A DNA stretch of 64,000 nt from CAVTLG01 sp963735495 (GTDB lineage Bacteria > Chloroflexota > Ktedonobacteria > Ktedonobacterales > Ktedonobacteraceae): positions 1,426,001 through 1,490,000 of the forward strand of contig CAVTLG010000002.1 of the NCBI GenBank assembly GCA_963735495.1, given 5' to 3'. The position numbers and the translations under genes are program-made. Within the stretch, counting starts at the first letter, position 1; every line of letters begins with the position of its first letter. Shown here one piece after another: positions 8,767-16,570 of this stretch. The notes under the pieces were generated by a model that was given only the letters and a program-made list of their open reading frames with translations, was not told the origin of the DNA and made no database searches.

Positions 8767-9160
8767 AAAACACCTCCTGTGTTGTTATCCCATGTCTTAG
8801 TCCCGCTCACGCCCATCTCCATGCAGAAAACAGCAGGCAATGCGGTTCTCGTGCATATATGGAAAGGCTTGCTGATGACGTACAAATAGACGCAGCAGCA
8901 AATACAGGCACTCTCATCCTCGCAATTGTCGGAAGCCCAGCAATAAAGAAGGTGCTGCTATGTGCTGAATCTTTTATCACATCGCCAGGCTGAGGCGAGG
9001 ATTTACGGGCTATACGCATCATGCAATAATTTACACCACGGCTGTGTACTATTTTCAGATTATAGCCCTCCACTCATGCTTTGTCAATTTGCTATGCAAA
9101 GTTCAGGCAGTGATCAAATTTTGGTACAACACCTCTGCGGATTACTGGTTCTCGGTACGT
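8767..9160. other. Intergenic region with no supported gene
   Basis: Nearly 400 bases between the lipoprotein gene and the L7/L12-repeat gene. A minus-strand frame at 8807-9073 (88 codons) shows no domain, no good ribosome site and unusual composition. No strong hairpin or promoter pair stands out. Confidence 0.5.
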
Positions 9161-9748
9161 TTACTTGCCAGGTATCTGTGCCTGTAACCACTCTACTGCT
9201 TCTTTTGCCTCTTTCAACGTCGATCCTGTATGCTCACGATAGAGCTTAATGGCCTCTATTTTATGATTCGCACGAAGCAAGCGTTGCAGCTCATCAGAAT
9301 CAACGTAATGTCTTTCTTGTTGAGTGTGCGTTGCTCCCTCGGTCAGCAATTCTACGGCCTGTTTGGCTTCCTTCAGGCCTACACCGGTCCTTTGTCGATA
9401 GAGCTTTATCGCTTGAATTTTATTGCCAGCGGCAATCTGCTGTAAAACAGCATCGGAATTATCATCGGCAGGCGGAGCTGGCAGCATTGCTGCCTGTATC
9501 TGGTCGACTGCATATTTAGCTTCTCGCAAGCCAGTTCCTGTTTCTTGACGGAATAATTTGATGGCGGCAATTTTATGCTGTGCGCGAAGCAGTCTTTCTA
9601 GCTCGTCTGGATGGACTAACAAAGCAGAGAGTTCGGCAAAACGCTCTGGTGGTAATCTGCCACGAGAAGCGTCACGAGATCTCAAGCTAATAAGAGCCAC
9701 AGAAACTCCGATTATCAAGAAAAGTAATAGAATAATTAATCCACTCAT
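9161..9748 (-). CDS. Membrane-anchored protein with three ribosomal L7/L12 C-terminal-like repeats
   Basis: A 195-residue protein started at ATG 9748 after AAAAGGAGCGACA. Residues 3-21 form one transmembrane helix with a basic cytoplasmic flank. Three similar units of about 39 residues follow, at 49-87, 98-136 and 152-190. Each has the pattern LLRA-x2-KI-x-AIKL-[FY]R-x2-TG-x2-L-[KR]EAK-x-AV. The KI-AIK and L-EAK-AV elements are those of the L7/L12 C-terminal domain, which in ribosomes recruits translational GTPases. Here the domain is detached from the ribosome and held at the membrane. It may bind a GTPase or another protein, but nothing in the sequence says which. The small membrane gene at 9827-10249 lies 78 bases upstream and may be co-transcribed. 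Confidence 0.8.
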   Translation of the reverse strand: MSGLIILLLFLIIGVSVALISLRSRDASRGRLPPERFAELSALLVHPDELERLLRAQHKIAAIKLFRQETGTGLREAKYAVDQIQAAMLPAPPADDNSDAVLQQIAAGNKIQAIKLYRQRTGVGLKEAKQAVELLTEGATHTQQERHYVDSDELQRLLRANHKIEAIKLYREHTGSTLKEAKEAVEWLQAQIPGK

Positions 9749-9826
9749 TGTCGCTCCTTTTACGCAAAATGATCGGAATTAATCCTATAAATGAAAGAGA
9801 TAGGCGCTCTTCTTACTCGACCCTCA

Positions 9827-10249
9827 TCAGGACATGGGCGGCATCTCCTGCGGATACTCGGCCTGCGGCTGCTCGTACTCTTGATATTGCTCAGTCTGCT
9901 CCTGCTCCTCCACGGGCTGATAAGGCTGCGGTGTAGCTGGAGCCGCTTGGTAGCCTTGCTGATAGGGCTGATATGGCGTGTATCCCTGTTCAGGTGGTTG
10001 ATACGGCGCTTGATAGGGTTGCGAGGCTTGATACGGTGGCTGGTAGTAGGGTTGTTGGTAGCCTGTATTGCCTGCGCCTGTCGCGCTCATAATCAGGCGG
10101 ATAATGATCATCAGTGCGACGCCCAAAATCAGCCATTGCCAGAAGCCTGTACTGGCAACTAGAAAAAACACGAAAATCCAGGGAAAGCCGTATATACCGC
10201 GCATGTGCCGGGGACCCCGGCCACCATACGGTTGATATCTGTTCCACAT
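9827..10249 (-). CDS. Small membrane protein with Pro/Gln/Tyr-rich tail
   Basis: A 140-residue protein from ATG 10249 with GGAGCAGGCGATA upstream. A basic N-terminus rich in Arg and Gly is followed by two hydrophobic segments near residues 24-34 and 39-53 (FPWIFVFFLVA and QWLILGVALMIIIRLIM). The rest is a low-complexity tail of repeated PYQ/PYQPP units ending in acidic Glu/Gln-rich sequence. No family is recognised. Such tails often drive protein contacts or condensation near the membrane, but this is inference. It lies just upstream of the L7/L12-repeat gene on the same strand. Confidence 0.72.
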   Translation of the reverse strand: MWNRYQPYGGRGPRHMRGIYGFPWIFVFFLVASTGFWQWLILGVALMIIIRLIMSATGAGNTGYQQPYYQPPYQASQPYQAPYQPPEQGYTPYQPYQQGYQAAPATPQPYQPVEEQEQTEQYQEYEQPQAEYPQEMPPMS

Positions 10250-10293
10250 TATCGCCTGCTCCTCTTCGCGGAACGATCAAACCCACTCGTTTC

Positions 10294-10518
10294 GTAACAT
10301 TTCAGGTCGAGAACGACAACCGCAAGGGATTGTCGCTACGCGTGGCATATATGAGCGCGTATCGAGAACGACAACCGCAAGGGATTGTCGCTACGCGTGG
10401 CATATATGAGCGCGTATCGAGAACGACAACCGCAAGGGATTGTCGCTACGCGTGGCATATATGAGCGCGTAGCGGCGGGGCTTGCCCCCGCCGATGCCCT
10501 GCCGACCTGAAGTGTTAC
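10294..10518. mobile_element. MITE-like element, family 2, copy with internal tandem repeats
   Basis: A 225-bp element bounded by 16-base terminal inverted repeats differing at one position: GTAACATTTCAGGTCG at 10294-10309, and the complement of GTAACACTTCAGGTCG at 10503-10518. The inside is filled by three 55-bp tandem units and a GC-rich hairpin. The same kind of end (GT[AC]ACTCTTCAG) bounds the 178-bp element at 20518-20695, so the two form a family with different interiors. No target duplication is obvious. Confidence 0.65.
10308..10472. repeat. Three tandem 55-bp units
   Basis: Three near-identical head-to-tail units start at 10308, 10363 and 10418, each beginning CGAGAACGACAACCGC. Each holds a short hairpin (CGACAA with TTGTCG) and ends in GCGTGGCATATATGAGCGCG. 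A separate GC hairpin (10472-10493, CGGCGGGG with CCCCGCCG) follows. There are no unique spacers, so this is not a CRISPR array. Confidence 0.9.
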
Positions 10519-10671
10519 ACCATGGGTTGCGTATAGTCATATGGCAATACAAGAACGCATCTTTTTTTATCTACGCAAGATAACAGCGTAGCGCAGAGAA
10601 ATAATCCCTGACAATGTAGCATATGTCCGGGAAGAACACTCTACTGTTCTTCCTCTCCCACAAAAAGCCAG

Positions 10672-12039
10672 CTAGTGGGGCAGGAAGAATAATATTGCCG
10701 CAATGATAAAGATGACAACCAGTAGCATGACAAAGCTCTGTACAAGATAATTACTCCCGTCTATGAGTCTCTGCCGGGGAGGTACAGACGCTGGCGGTGG
10801 CATATACATCCTCGATTGCTGCTGTTGTTGTCGTCCATAATCCCTGGAACTCTGAGCTGAATAAGCTGAGCCTGGTGCATGCGGATCGTACTCGTATGGC
10901 GATCTACTTCCCTGTTGGATAGGAGTAGGCCCACGATCAGGCGCGCTTGTTGAACTATATGTCCGAGGTCTGGTTGGCAACGGAGCCAGTCCTGGACTAT
11001 AAGTGTAGCTACTGCTAGCTCCGCCAGTGTCCTGGTAGCGCTGGAGTAGAATCTCGTCGATATCGTGTTTCATCGCTGCTGCGCTCTGGTAGCGTTTTGT
11101 AATGTCGAGGGTCAGCGCCCGCTCCAGGATGCGCTCGGTTTCAGGTGAGACCTTGGGATTCACCGTGCGTACCAGCGGATAATTAAATGGCTGATAGTCC
11201 CGTGGATCACGGTTCGTCAGCAGGTGATGCAGGGTGGCCGCCAGCGCGTACAGGTCCGAGCGCGCATCTGCATTGCCCTGATACTGTTCGGGGGGGGCAT
11301 AGCCTGGTGTCCCCAGGGCAGACGTTTGTTTGCGCTTAGTGCTCTTCGAGACCTCTGCGCGTGCGATACCAAAGTCAACCAGTCGCGCACGTTTGTCCTT
11401 GGCGCTGACAATAATGTTGGCGGGCTTAATATCACGATGCACAATGGGTGGCTGTTGCTGGCCCAGATAGGCGAGAATATCCAATACCTGTGAAGCATAG
11501 GTGAGTGCTTCGTGCTCTGGCATGGGCTTATTGAGGCGCTCCATATAATCTTCCAGGTTTTCACCGGCTGCATATTCTTGCACCATATAGTAGCGCGAGC
11601 CTTCCTGGAAGCTATCGGTCACAGTGGGGATAAGCGGATGATCCAGATGTGCCAGTGTCTCGACCTCGCGTTTAAAGTTGCGCACATCCTCCTGGCGCTG
11701 TTGCGGGTCGCTCTCATCGGAGGCCAGCTCTTTAATGACGACTTTTTTATTCGATACGCGTGTATCGCGAGCCAGCACGGCAGCGCCCATGCCGCCCTCG
11801 CCGAGCATTTTCTCGACCACGTAGCGACCTTCCTGTAGCTGCATATTAGGAGCAAGTAACCGAGAGATCGTATTCGTTGAACTTGCGGCTGGCGTGTCAC
11901 GCGTTGCAGCAGCGACAGGGAGCATTGTATCAGTTGTATTCGTTGATGTTGCTGTAGCGGAGTCCAGGGCGTAACCACAACTGGTACAAAAGTGTTCGCC
12001 TGCCGGATTATCCATACCGCAATAAGGACATTTTATCAT
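10672..12039 (-). CDS. Zinc-ribbon Ser/Thr protein kinase with C-terminal membrane anchor
   Basis: A eukaryotic-like (Hanks-type) Ser/Thr kinase of 455 residues from ATG 12039 (MIKCPYCGMDNPAG, with CPYC...CTSC zinc ligands). A GTG at 12072 is a possible alternative start but adds only 11 unconserved residues. The kinase core is complete: Gly loop GEGGMGAAV, VVIKEL lysine, HRDIKPANI catalytic loop, DFGIAR and GTPGYAPPEQY. A Pro/Ser/Gln/Tyr-rich linker of about 100 residues leads to a single C-terminal helix (SFVMLLVVIFIIAAILFF), so the catalytic part faces the cytoplasm with almost nothing outside. The larger kinase gene upstream ends 44 bases before this start and is a clear paralogue, so the two probably form one signalling operon. 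Confidence 0.93.
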   Translation of the reverse strand: MIKCPYCGMDNPAGEHFCTSCGYALDSATATSTNTTDTMLPVAAATRDTPAASSTNTISRLLAPNMQLQEGRYVVEKMLGEGGMGAAVLARDTRVSNKKVVIKELASDESDPQQRQEDVRNFKREVETLAHLDHPLIPTVTDSFQEGSRYYMVQEYAAGENLEDYMERLNKPMPEHEALTYASQVLDILAYLGQQQPPIVHRDIKPANIIVSAKDKRARLVDFGIARAEVSKSTKRKQTSALGTPGYAPPEQYQGNADARSDLYALAATLHHLLTNRDPRDYQPFNYPLVRTVNPKVSPETERILERALTLDITKRYQSAAAMKHDIDEILLQRYQDTGGASSSYTYSPGLAPLPTRPRTYSSTSAPDRGPTPIQQGSRSPYEYDPHAPGSAYSAQSSRDYGRQQQQQSRMYMPPPASVPPRQRLIDGSNYLVQSFVMLLVVIFIIAAILFFLPH

Positions 12040-12083
12040 CTCGCCTAGATTCCAATCTGCTTTGCTCGCCACTCGATAGAGAC

Positions 12084-14798
12084 CTACACCAAAAATTGAC
12101 CCAACGAGACCGATTCCATATGAATACGGCCATGAGAATCAACGTCCAATACCACGATCACTTTATTCACCGGGTCTCCATTCTGCCCAAATGAGATCTG
12201 ACCACTCACTCCTTGAATAGCATTTGCTCCATTGACCTTCAGCAATGCCTGCTGCAGGTCCTGGGGAGTGATAGTTTGCTGACCTGACTTCAACGCTATA
12301 TTGCAACCCTGAAATATCGCGATGGTCGCGTCATAAGAGAGCATGGCGTCGCTATCGGCGCGTGTAAAGCCGTATGCACCAGTAGCATGCTGCCCGTTTG
12401 AGTTGAAGTCTAAAGTATAATCAGCGAAAAATGCTGGTTTGCTTGTTCCGGGTTTTAGTATACTCCACTCGTCTGGGTAAGCGAAAGCCGTAAAGTGCAC
12501 ATGCGTGAAGCCAGCACTCGCCGAGGATGAGTAACCATCCAGTTCATAGAGTGCATCCCCACCGAGAATAGGGATAGTGCTATTCGTTGGCAGATCGACC
12601 AGCAAAGGACTCAGGTCGGACGCATAACCAGAGAAGTAGATCAAATCTGGTTTATGGCTCAAGGCATCCTGTAAAGCTGGTGGTAGTGTCGCTGGATTGC
12701 CAACCGTGTATTTTTCCGTTACGACAACTTGATTGCCATCGCTCCTAAACTGCTGCGCAAAGTCTTGTGCCAGACTCTGCGTATAGGAGTTTGTCGGATC
12801 GTAAAACAGGGCCACACGCTTTGCCTTCAATACCTGCTCAGCATACTTCGCACCATTGACGCCCTGAATGTGGTTAGAGGGTGCTATGCGGAAAAAGTAG
12901 TGCGAGATACCTGTCAGTGCATCGCTGGAGGCAGTTTGTGAGATCAACGGGATATGAGCATTATTCAGCACCTGGATCGCAGCCAGCGTACGATCACTGT
13001 AAGGCCAGCCCATCACACCCACAAAATGGGTATCGTGCTGTGCCAGGCGCACGATTTGCTGCGCAATAGTCGTGGCATAGGTAGCCTGGCTGCCTGAGTT
13101 TGCGATCAACAGACGTACCTGGACGCCCCCGTTGAGCTTGTAACCTGTGTTGTATTCTTGTTGGGCGACATAGGCGCCCTGGAGATCATCTCGCCCTAGC
13201 CCTGCCAACGAACTACCGCCCGTCAACATGGTCGCAACGACCACATCGACATAAGGGCGACCAGAACTAAGCACTGTCAGGTCTTCTTTGTAGATCAACG
13301 CTTCCGCATCATTGGGACTTTTCTCTACTGCCTGATTTAAGAGCGAAATGACCTGGTTTGTATTCTTGCTGCCTTGCTTTAATAGTTGAGCCGCCTGCGT
13401 CTTCAGTGAGCCACTATCCAGCGTCGTATCAAAGGCGAAGGTGCCATCACTAATACCAATATATTCGTTATTGCTCATCTGTGTCGCACCAATGCCTGAA
13501 GCTGTAGCGCTGGCCTCCTGGTGGACAAAGAAGAAGATACCCGAACCTGCGAGAACGATGAGCATAACAATGATCAAGATCAGCGCAAATCTCGGGAAAC
13601 GACGGCGCGGCTGTGAAACTGGCGGTTGTGAGCTAAATTGCTGCTGGTAGGGATAGGCTGGAGCCGTCGCTGCCGTGGTAGCCAGTGGCTGTATAGGGGG
13701 CATTGAGACCGGTGTGGTTGGTGGTATGCCATGCAGGGATGGTTGTTGCACCGTCTGTGCCTGGCTGACAGTTTGCGCGGTGCTAGACACATTGACAGGG
13801 CTCATGGCGCCAGAGTTGCCAAGTGTATAAGTATCGATATTGCCTGAGATGCCAAAGCGCTGACGCAGGATCGCATCGATATCTTGCTTCATCGCAGACG
13901 CGCTCTGATAGCGTTGATTAATATCATTATTTAAGGTACGCGCCAAAACACGCTCAATTTCCGGTGACAGTTGTGGATTCAGCGCACGCACTGGCGGATA
14001 GCTAAAAGGTGGATGGTTGCGTGGATCGCGGTTCGTCAGTATATGATGAAGCGTAGCAGCCAGCGCATACAGGTCAGAGCGTGGGTCAGCGTTGCCCTGG
14101 TATTGTTCTGGCGGCGCATAGCCGGGTGTTCCCAGAGCGGAGGTTTGCTTGCGCTGAGCATTACGCGCAACCTCCGCGCGTGCAATACCAAAGTCGACCA
14201 GGTGGGCACGTTTGTCTTTCGCCCCAATAATAATGTTAGCCGGTTTAATGTCCCGATGCACAACCGGGGGCGTCTGTTCTGCCAGGTACTCGAGGACGTC
14301 GAGTATTTCGGAGGCGCAGATCAGTGCCTCACGCTCCTTCATCGGCTGGTTTGTACGATCCAGGCGCTCTTCGAGATTCTCACCCTCCACGTATTCTTGC
14401 ACCATGAAGTAGTGTGACCCTTCCTGAAAATGGTCCGTCACATTTGGTACAAGAGGATGGTCGATGTGGGCCAGCGTTGAGACCTCGCGTTTGAAATTAC
14501 GTACATCTTCCTGGAGCTTGGCAGGGTCAACATTATCTGAGATCAATTCTTTAATTACAACGGACTTACTATCCAGACGAATATCGGTAGCAAGTAATGC
14601 TGTACCCATACCTCCCTCACCCAACATCCTTTTGACCACATACCGTCCTCCCTGTAGACGAGAGCCGGGGGCAAGTGAACGGCTACCGCTATGCGATGGT
14701 TGTGTTGTTGGGACTGGACCTGGATTCATTAAATTGCCGCACGTACCACAATAGCGGACACCATCACGATTTTCGGCTTTGCAGTAAGGACACTCCAT
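12084..14798 (-). CDS. Zinc-ribbon Ser/Thr kinase fused to extracellular periplasmic-binding receptor
   Basis: A 904-residue modular receptor kinase. Order: zinc ribbon (residues 3-20, CPYC and CGTC), kinase domain about 52-315 (GEGGMG 61-66, Lys83, HRDIKPAN 181-188, DFG 202-204, APPEQY), a Pro/Gln-rich linker, one transmembrane helix about 403-425, and a C-terminal domain of about 470 residues. From about 515 (VDVVVATMLTG, LQGAYVAQQEYN, FVGVMGWPYSDRTLAAIQVLN, VALFYDPTNSYTQSLAQDF) that domain matches the type I solute-binding fold of branched-chain amino acid ABC transporters. The solute-binding part should lie outside the membrane and signal inward. Ligand unknown. It is a paralogue of the kinase downstream. 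Confidence 0.92.
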   Translation of the reverse strand: MECPYCKAENRDGVRYCGTCGNLMNPGPVPTTQPSHSGSRSLAPGSRLQGGRYVVKRMLGEGGMGTALLATDIRLDSKSVVIKELISDNVDPAKLQEDVRNFKREVSTLAHIDHPLVPNVTDHFQEGSHYFMVQEYVEGENLEERLDRTNQPMKEREALICASEILDVLEYLAEQTPPVVHRDIKPANIIIGAKDKRAHLVDFGIARAEVARNAQRKQTSALGTPGYAPPEQYQGNADPRSDLYALAATLHHILTNRDPRNHPPFSYPPVRALNPQLSPEIERVLARTLNNDINQRYQSASAMKQDIDAILRQRFGISGNIDTYTLGNSGAMSPVNVSSTAQTVSQAQTVQQPSLHGIPPTTPVSMPPIQPLATTAATAPAYPYQQQFSSQPPVSQPRRRFPRFALILIIVMLIVLAGSGIFFFVHQEASATASGIGATQMSNNEYIGISDGTFAFDTTLDSGSLKTQAAQLLKQGSKNTNQVISLLNQAVEKSPNDAEALIYKEDLTVLSSGRPYVDVVVATMLTGGSSLAGLGRDDLQGAYVAQQEYNTGYKLNGGVQVRLLIANSGSQATYATTIAQQIVRLAQHDTHFVGVMGWPYSDRTLAAIQVLNNAHIPLISQTASSDALTGISHYFFRIAPSNHIQGVNGAKYAEQVLKAKRVALFYDPTNSYTQSLAQDFAQQFRSDGNQVVVTEKYTVGNPATLPPALQDALSHKPDLIYFSGYASDLSPLLVDLPTNSTIPILGGDALYELDGYSSSASAGFTHVHFTAFAYPDEWSILKPGTSKPAFFADYTLDFNSNGQHATGAYGFTRADSDAMLSYDATIAIFQGCNIALKSGQQTITPQDLQQALLKVNGANAIQGVSGQISFGQNGDPVNKVIVVLDVDSHGRIHMESVSLGQFLV

Positions 14799-15331
14799 CT
14801 TTCAGCTCACCTTCTGAGATAGAAATTTTTTGCATGGTGATTCGCATACAATCAATAGTCTGTATTTCAGCAGATTATACCTGCTTTCTTGTTGTAAGTC
14901 GAGGATTGCCATCCTGACCAGGGTTGCTCCAACAGCAGAACACTCATAACTGTGTGGACATGTCCCCAATGCTCGCCTTCAATAGTGATTGATAATGGAG
15001 CCATACCTGTTATACGAACCTACCCTCGTTGTTGTTTTATCCATATTGCAGGCAGCAAATATGATTAGCGCGGATAGTCACCTGCTGCCTGATCAATAGA
15101 CCTGTGTGGAGTTGCTCGTTGCTGCTAACTCTATAGAGAGAAACGCTAATTGCTATCCAGTATAAAACGTGCATGTTTGCCGTGCCGATACGTCGCTTGT
15201 ATGCTCCTGAGGTGGTAAAAGCTCACCGGCTTCCTACATTTGTAGCGCGGAACTGGTGATGCACGGCTGTGGGGGGATGGGGGGGATGAACGCGCTGCTG
15301 GTTAAGAGAGGTGATCTGGCATAGGCGCGAT
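14799..15331. other. Intergenic region upstream of receptor kinase
   Basis: About 530 bases with no supported gene. A G-rich stretch at 15269-15287 (GTGGGGGGATGGGGGGG pattern) could form a quadruplex. No clean promoter pair was found for the kinase operon. Confidence 0.45.
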
Positions 15332-15434
15332 GCGGGTAGGGGCGTGTCCTGGCGACCGCCCTGGTGGGTTTTCAGAGGTCAGGGGATGGTTCTCGTGAGG
15401 CCCAGGGCGCACGCAAGGTGACGCCCCTACCCGC
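15332..15434. repeat. MITE-like repeat, family 1 copy B
   Basis: A 103-bp copy bounded by GCGGGTAGGGGCGT (15332-15345) and its complement ACGCCCCTACCCGC (15421-15434). The right arm contains GGGCGCACGCAAGGTGACG, matching the arms of the copies at 6570-6692 and 58489-58608. The outer GGCTCTCC ends of copy A are not clear here, so it may be diverged or truncated. Confidence 0.7.
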
Positions 15435-15590
15435 TTGTCCTTGGGGGAGCCGTTGCCTCTGATGCATCATGCTCTCAACTCATCAATTCTTACGTTCGCG
15501 CCAATGGGGTAATCTGGGATGAGCGTCTGAGCGGACGGCTTGAACGCAGCGTTGGCTAATTTCAGGATAAGTGGGCAACACAAAGGCTGT

Positions 15591-15641
15591 CCTACGAGAG
15601 GTAGCATGAAGCAGTTGATGCCTCGTGCTACCTCTCGTAGG
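15591..15641. other. Large perfect hairpin
   Basis: CCTACGAGAGGTAGCA at 15591-15606 is perfectly complementary to 15626-15641, with a partly paired 19-base middle. It lies 36 bases beyond the stop of the minus-strand gene at 15677-16138. No T-run follows on the minus strand, so it is not a typical intrinsic terminator; an RNA-stabilising structure or a small mobile remnant is possible. Confidence 0.7.
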
Positions 15642-15676
15642 TCAACGTCTTTTATCTTTACATGTGATTAGCAGAT

Positions 15677-16138
15677 CTAAAGGTGTTGGCAACGCAGCGA
15701 AATGATGCCAGGAGCGAAATGATTCGCTTTCTGCAAGTACTCCTGCTCGTTCGCCTCGATCATCAGCTTATGCATGACCACCACATCACCGTCGGGAAGT
15801 GGTTCAGCTGGTTGTAAGCACAGTTCCATCACCGCAGATCCGCGCTCGTATACCTTTACCAGGCCACCGGCACCGGGAATGCGATAGACACGGTTATCGA
15901 TAGTGGGACTTAATACTTCAAGGTAGCCGAATTTGATCAATTGCTGATATTGGTTTTCAGACAGCATTTCGCGCAGTAGCGCCTTTGCCCGGCTCTCGGC
16001 GGATAGATGCTCACTCACTGACTCGCGGAAACGACCGACACTTCCGTCAGGGGACTGCGAAAGGTAGTAGATCGCCAGCAGGAGAAATAGCAACCAGATA
16101 CCGAGAAATAAGCTCAGTGTCTCTAACATACCTGACAT
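15677..16138 (-). CDS. Unknown membrane-anchored protein
   Basis: A 153-residue protein from ATG 16138. Residues 5-27 form one hydrophobic helix (ETLSLFLGIWLLFLLLAIYYL), followed by a soluble cytoplasmic-type domain of mixed character: SVGRFRESVSEHLSAESRAKALLREML, LIKFGYLEVLSP, YRIPGAGGLVKVYERG and MHKLMIEANEQEYLQKANHF. No family is recognised. It starts 16 bases after the stop of the small gene at 16155-16400 and is surely in the same transcript. The next unit upstream on this strand is a histidine kinase about 170 bases away. Confidence 0.7.
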   Translation of the reverse strand: MSGMLETLSLFLGIWLLFLLLAIYYLSQSPDGSVGRFRESVSEHLSAESRAKALLREMLSENQYQQLIKFGYLEVLSPTIDNRVYRIPGAGGLVKVYERGSAVMELCLQPAEPLPDGDVVVMHKLMIEANEQEYLQKANHFAPGIISLRCQHL

Positions 16139-16154
16139 GTTTTGCTGCTACTCC

Positions 16155-16400
16155 TCAGCCTCCCACAACGCGTGGTACGAGGACAATCTGCTCGGCACTA
16201 CGATCAAACCTTTCGATGCGTTCTACTGGCTTTCCTGGCTCTACTTTGAATGCCGTTGCTCCTTTTTTGCGTTCCTCGTTAAAGATTCGCTCTGCTTCTT
16301 GAATCGCCGCCATAGCTTCTGGATCACGTGTTTCTGCCTTCTGGCTGTCCCATGTGAGCCGGTCGTCACCGTGGCGGGACATGACTCGTAGCATACCCAC
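16155..16400 (-). CDS. Unknown small protein
   Basis: An 81-residue protein with a likely GTG start at 16400, seven bases after AAGGAG (ATG 16394 is the alternative). The sequence is charged and has no membrane segment: a basic N-terminus (LRVMSRHGDDRLTWD), a likely helix (PEAMAAIQEAERIFNEERKKG) and a short C-terminal segment ending LVPRVVGG. No family is recognised. It precedes the membrane-anchored unknown protein by 16 bases, so the two may act together. Confidence 0.6.
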   Translation of the reverse strand: MGMLRVMSRHGDDRLTWDSQKAETRDPEAMAAIQEAERIFNEERKKGATAFKVEPGKPVERIERFDRSAEQIVLVPRVVGG

Positions 16401-16570
16401 AGTCTGTCTCCTTCTTCTGTACAAGCATTACATTACCGAGCCTCGTTCCTGGCTGCTCATCAGCAAGGAACATATTGAGATAATTTGAGCATAGCACGCA
16501 TTCACAAGTGAGTCAAGGGCAAATATTTAACCATCGATTTAAGGGCTATGAACTCAGCATTATCTTAACC

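Noticed and set aside
8807..9073. Minus-strand frame of 88 codons
   Set aside because: No ribosome site, domain or plausible composition; treated as intergenic.
10308..10472. Possible CRISPR array
   Set aside because: The repeats are contiguous 55-bp tandem copies with no unique spacers, and no cas genes are in the window.
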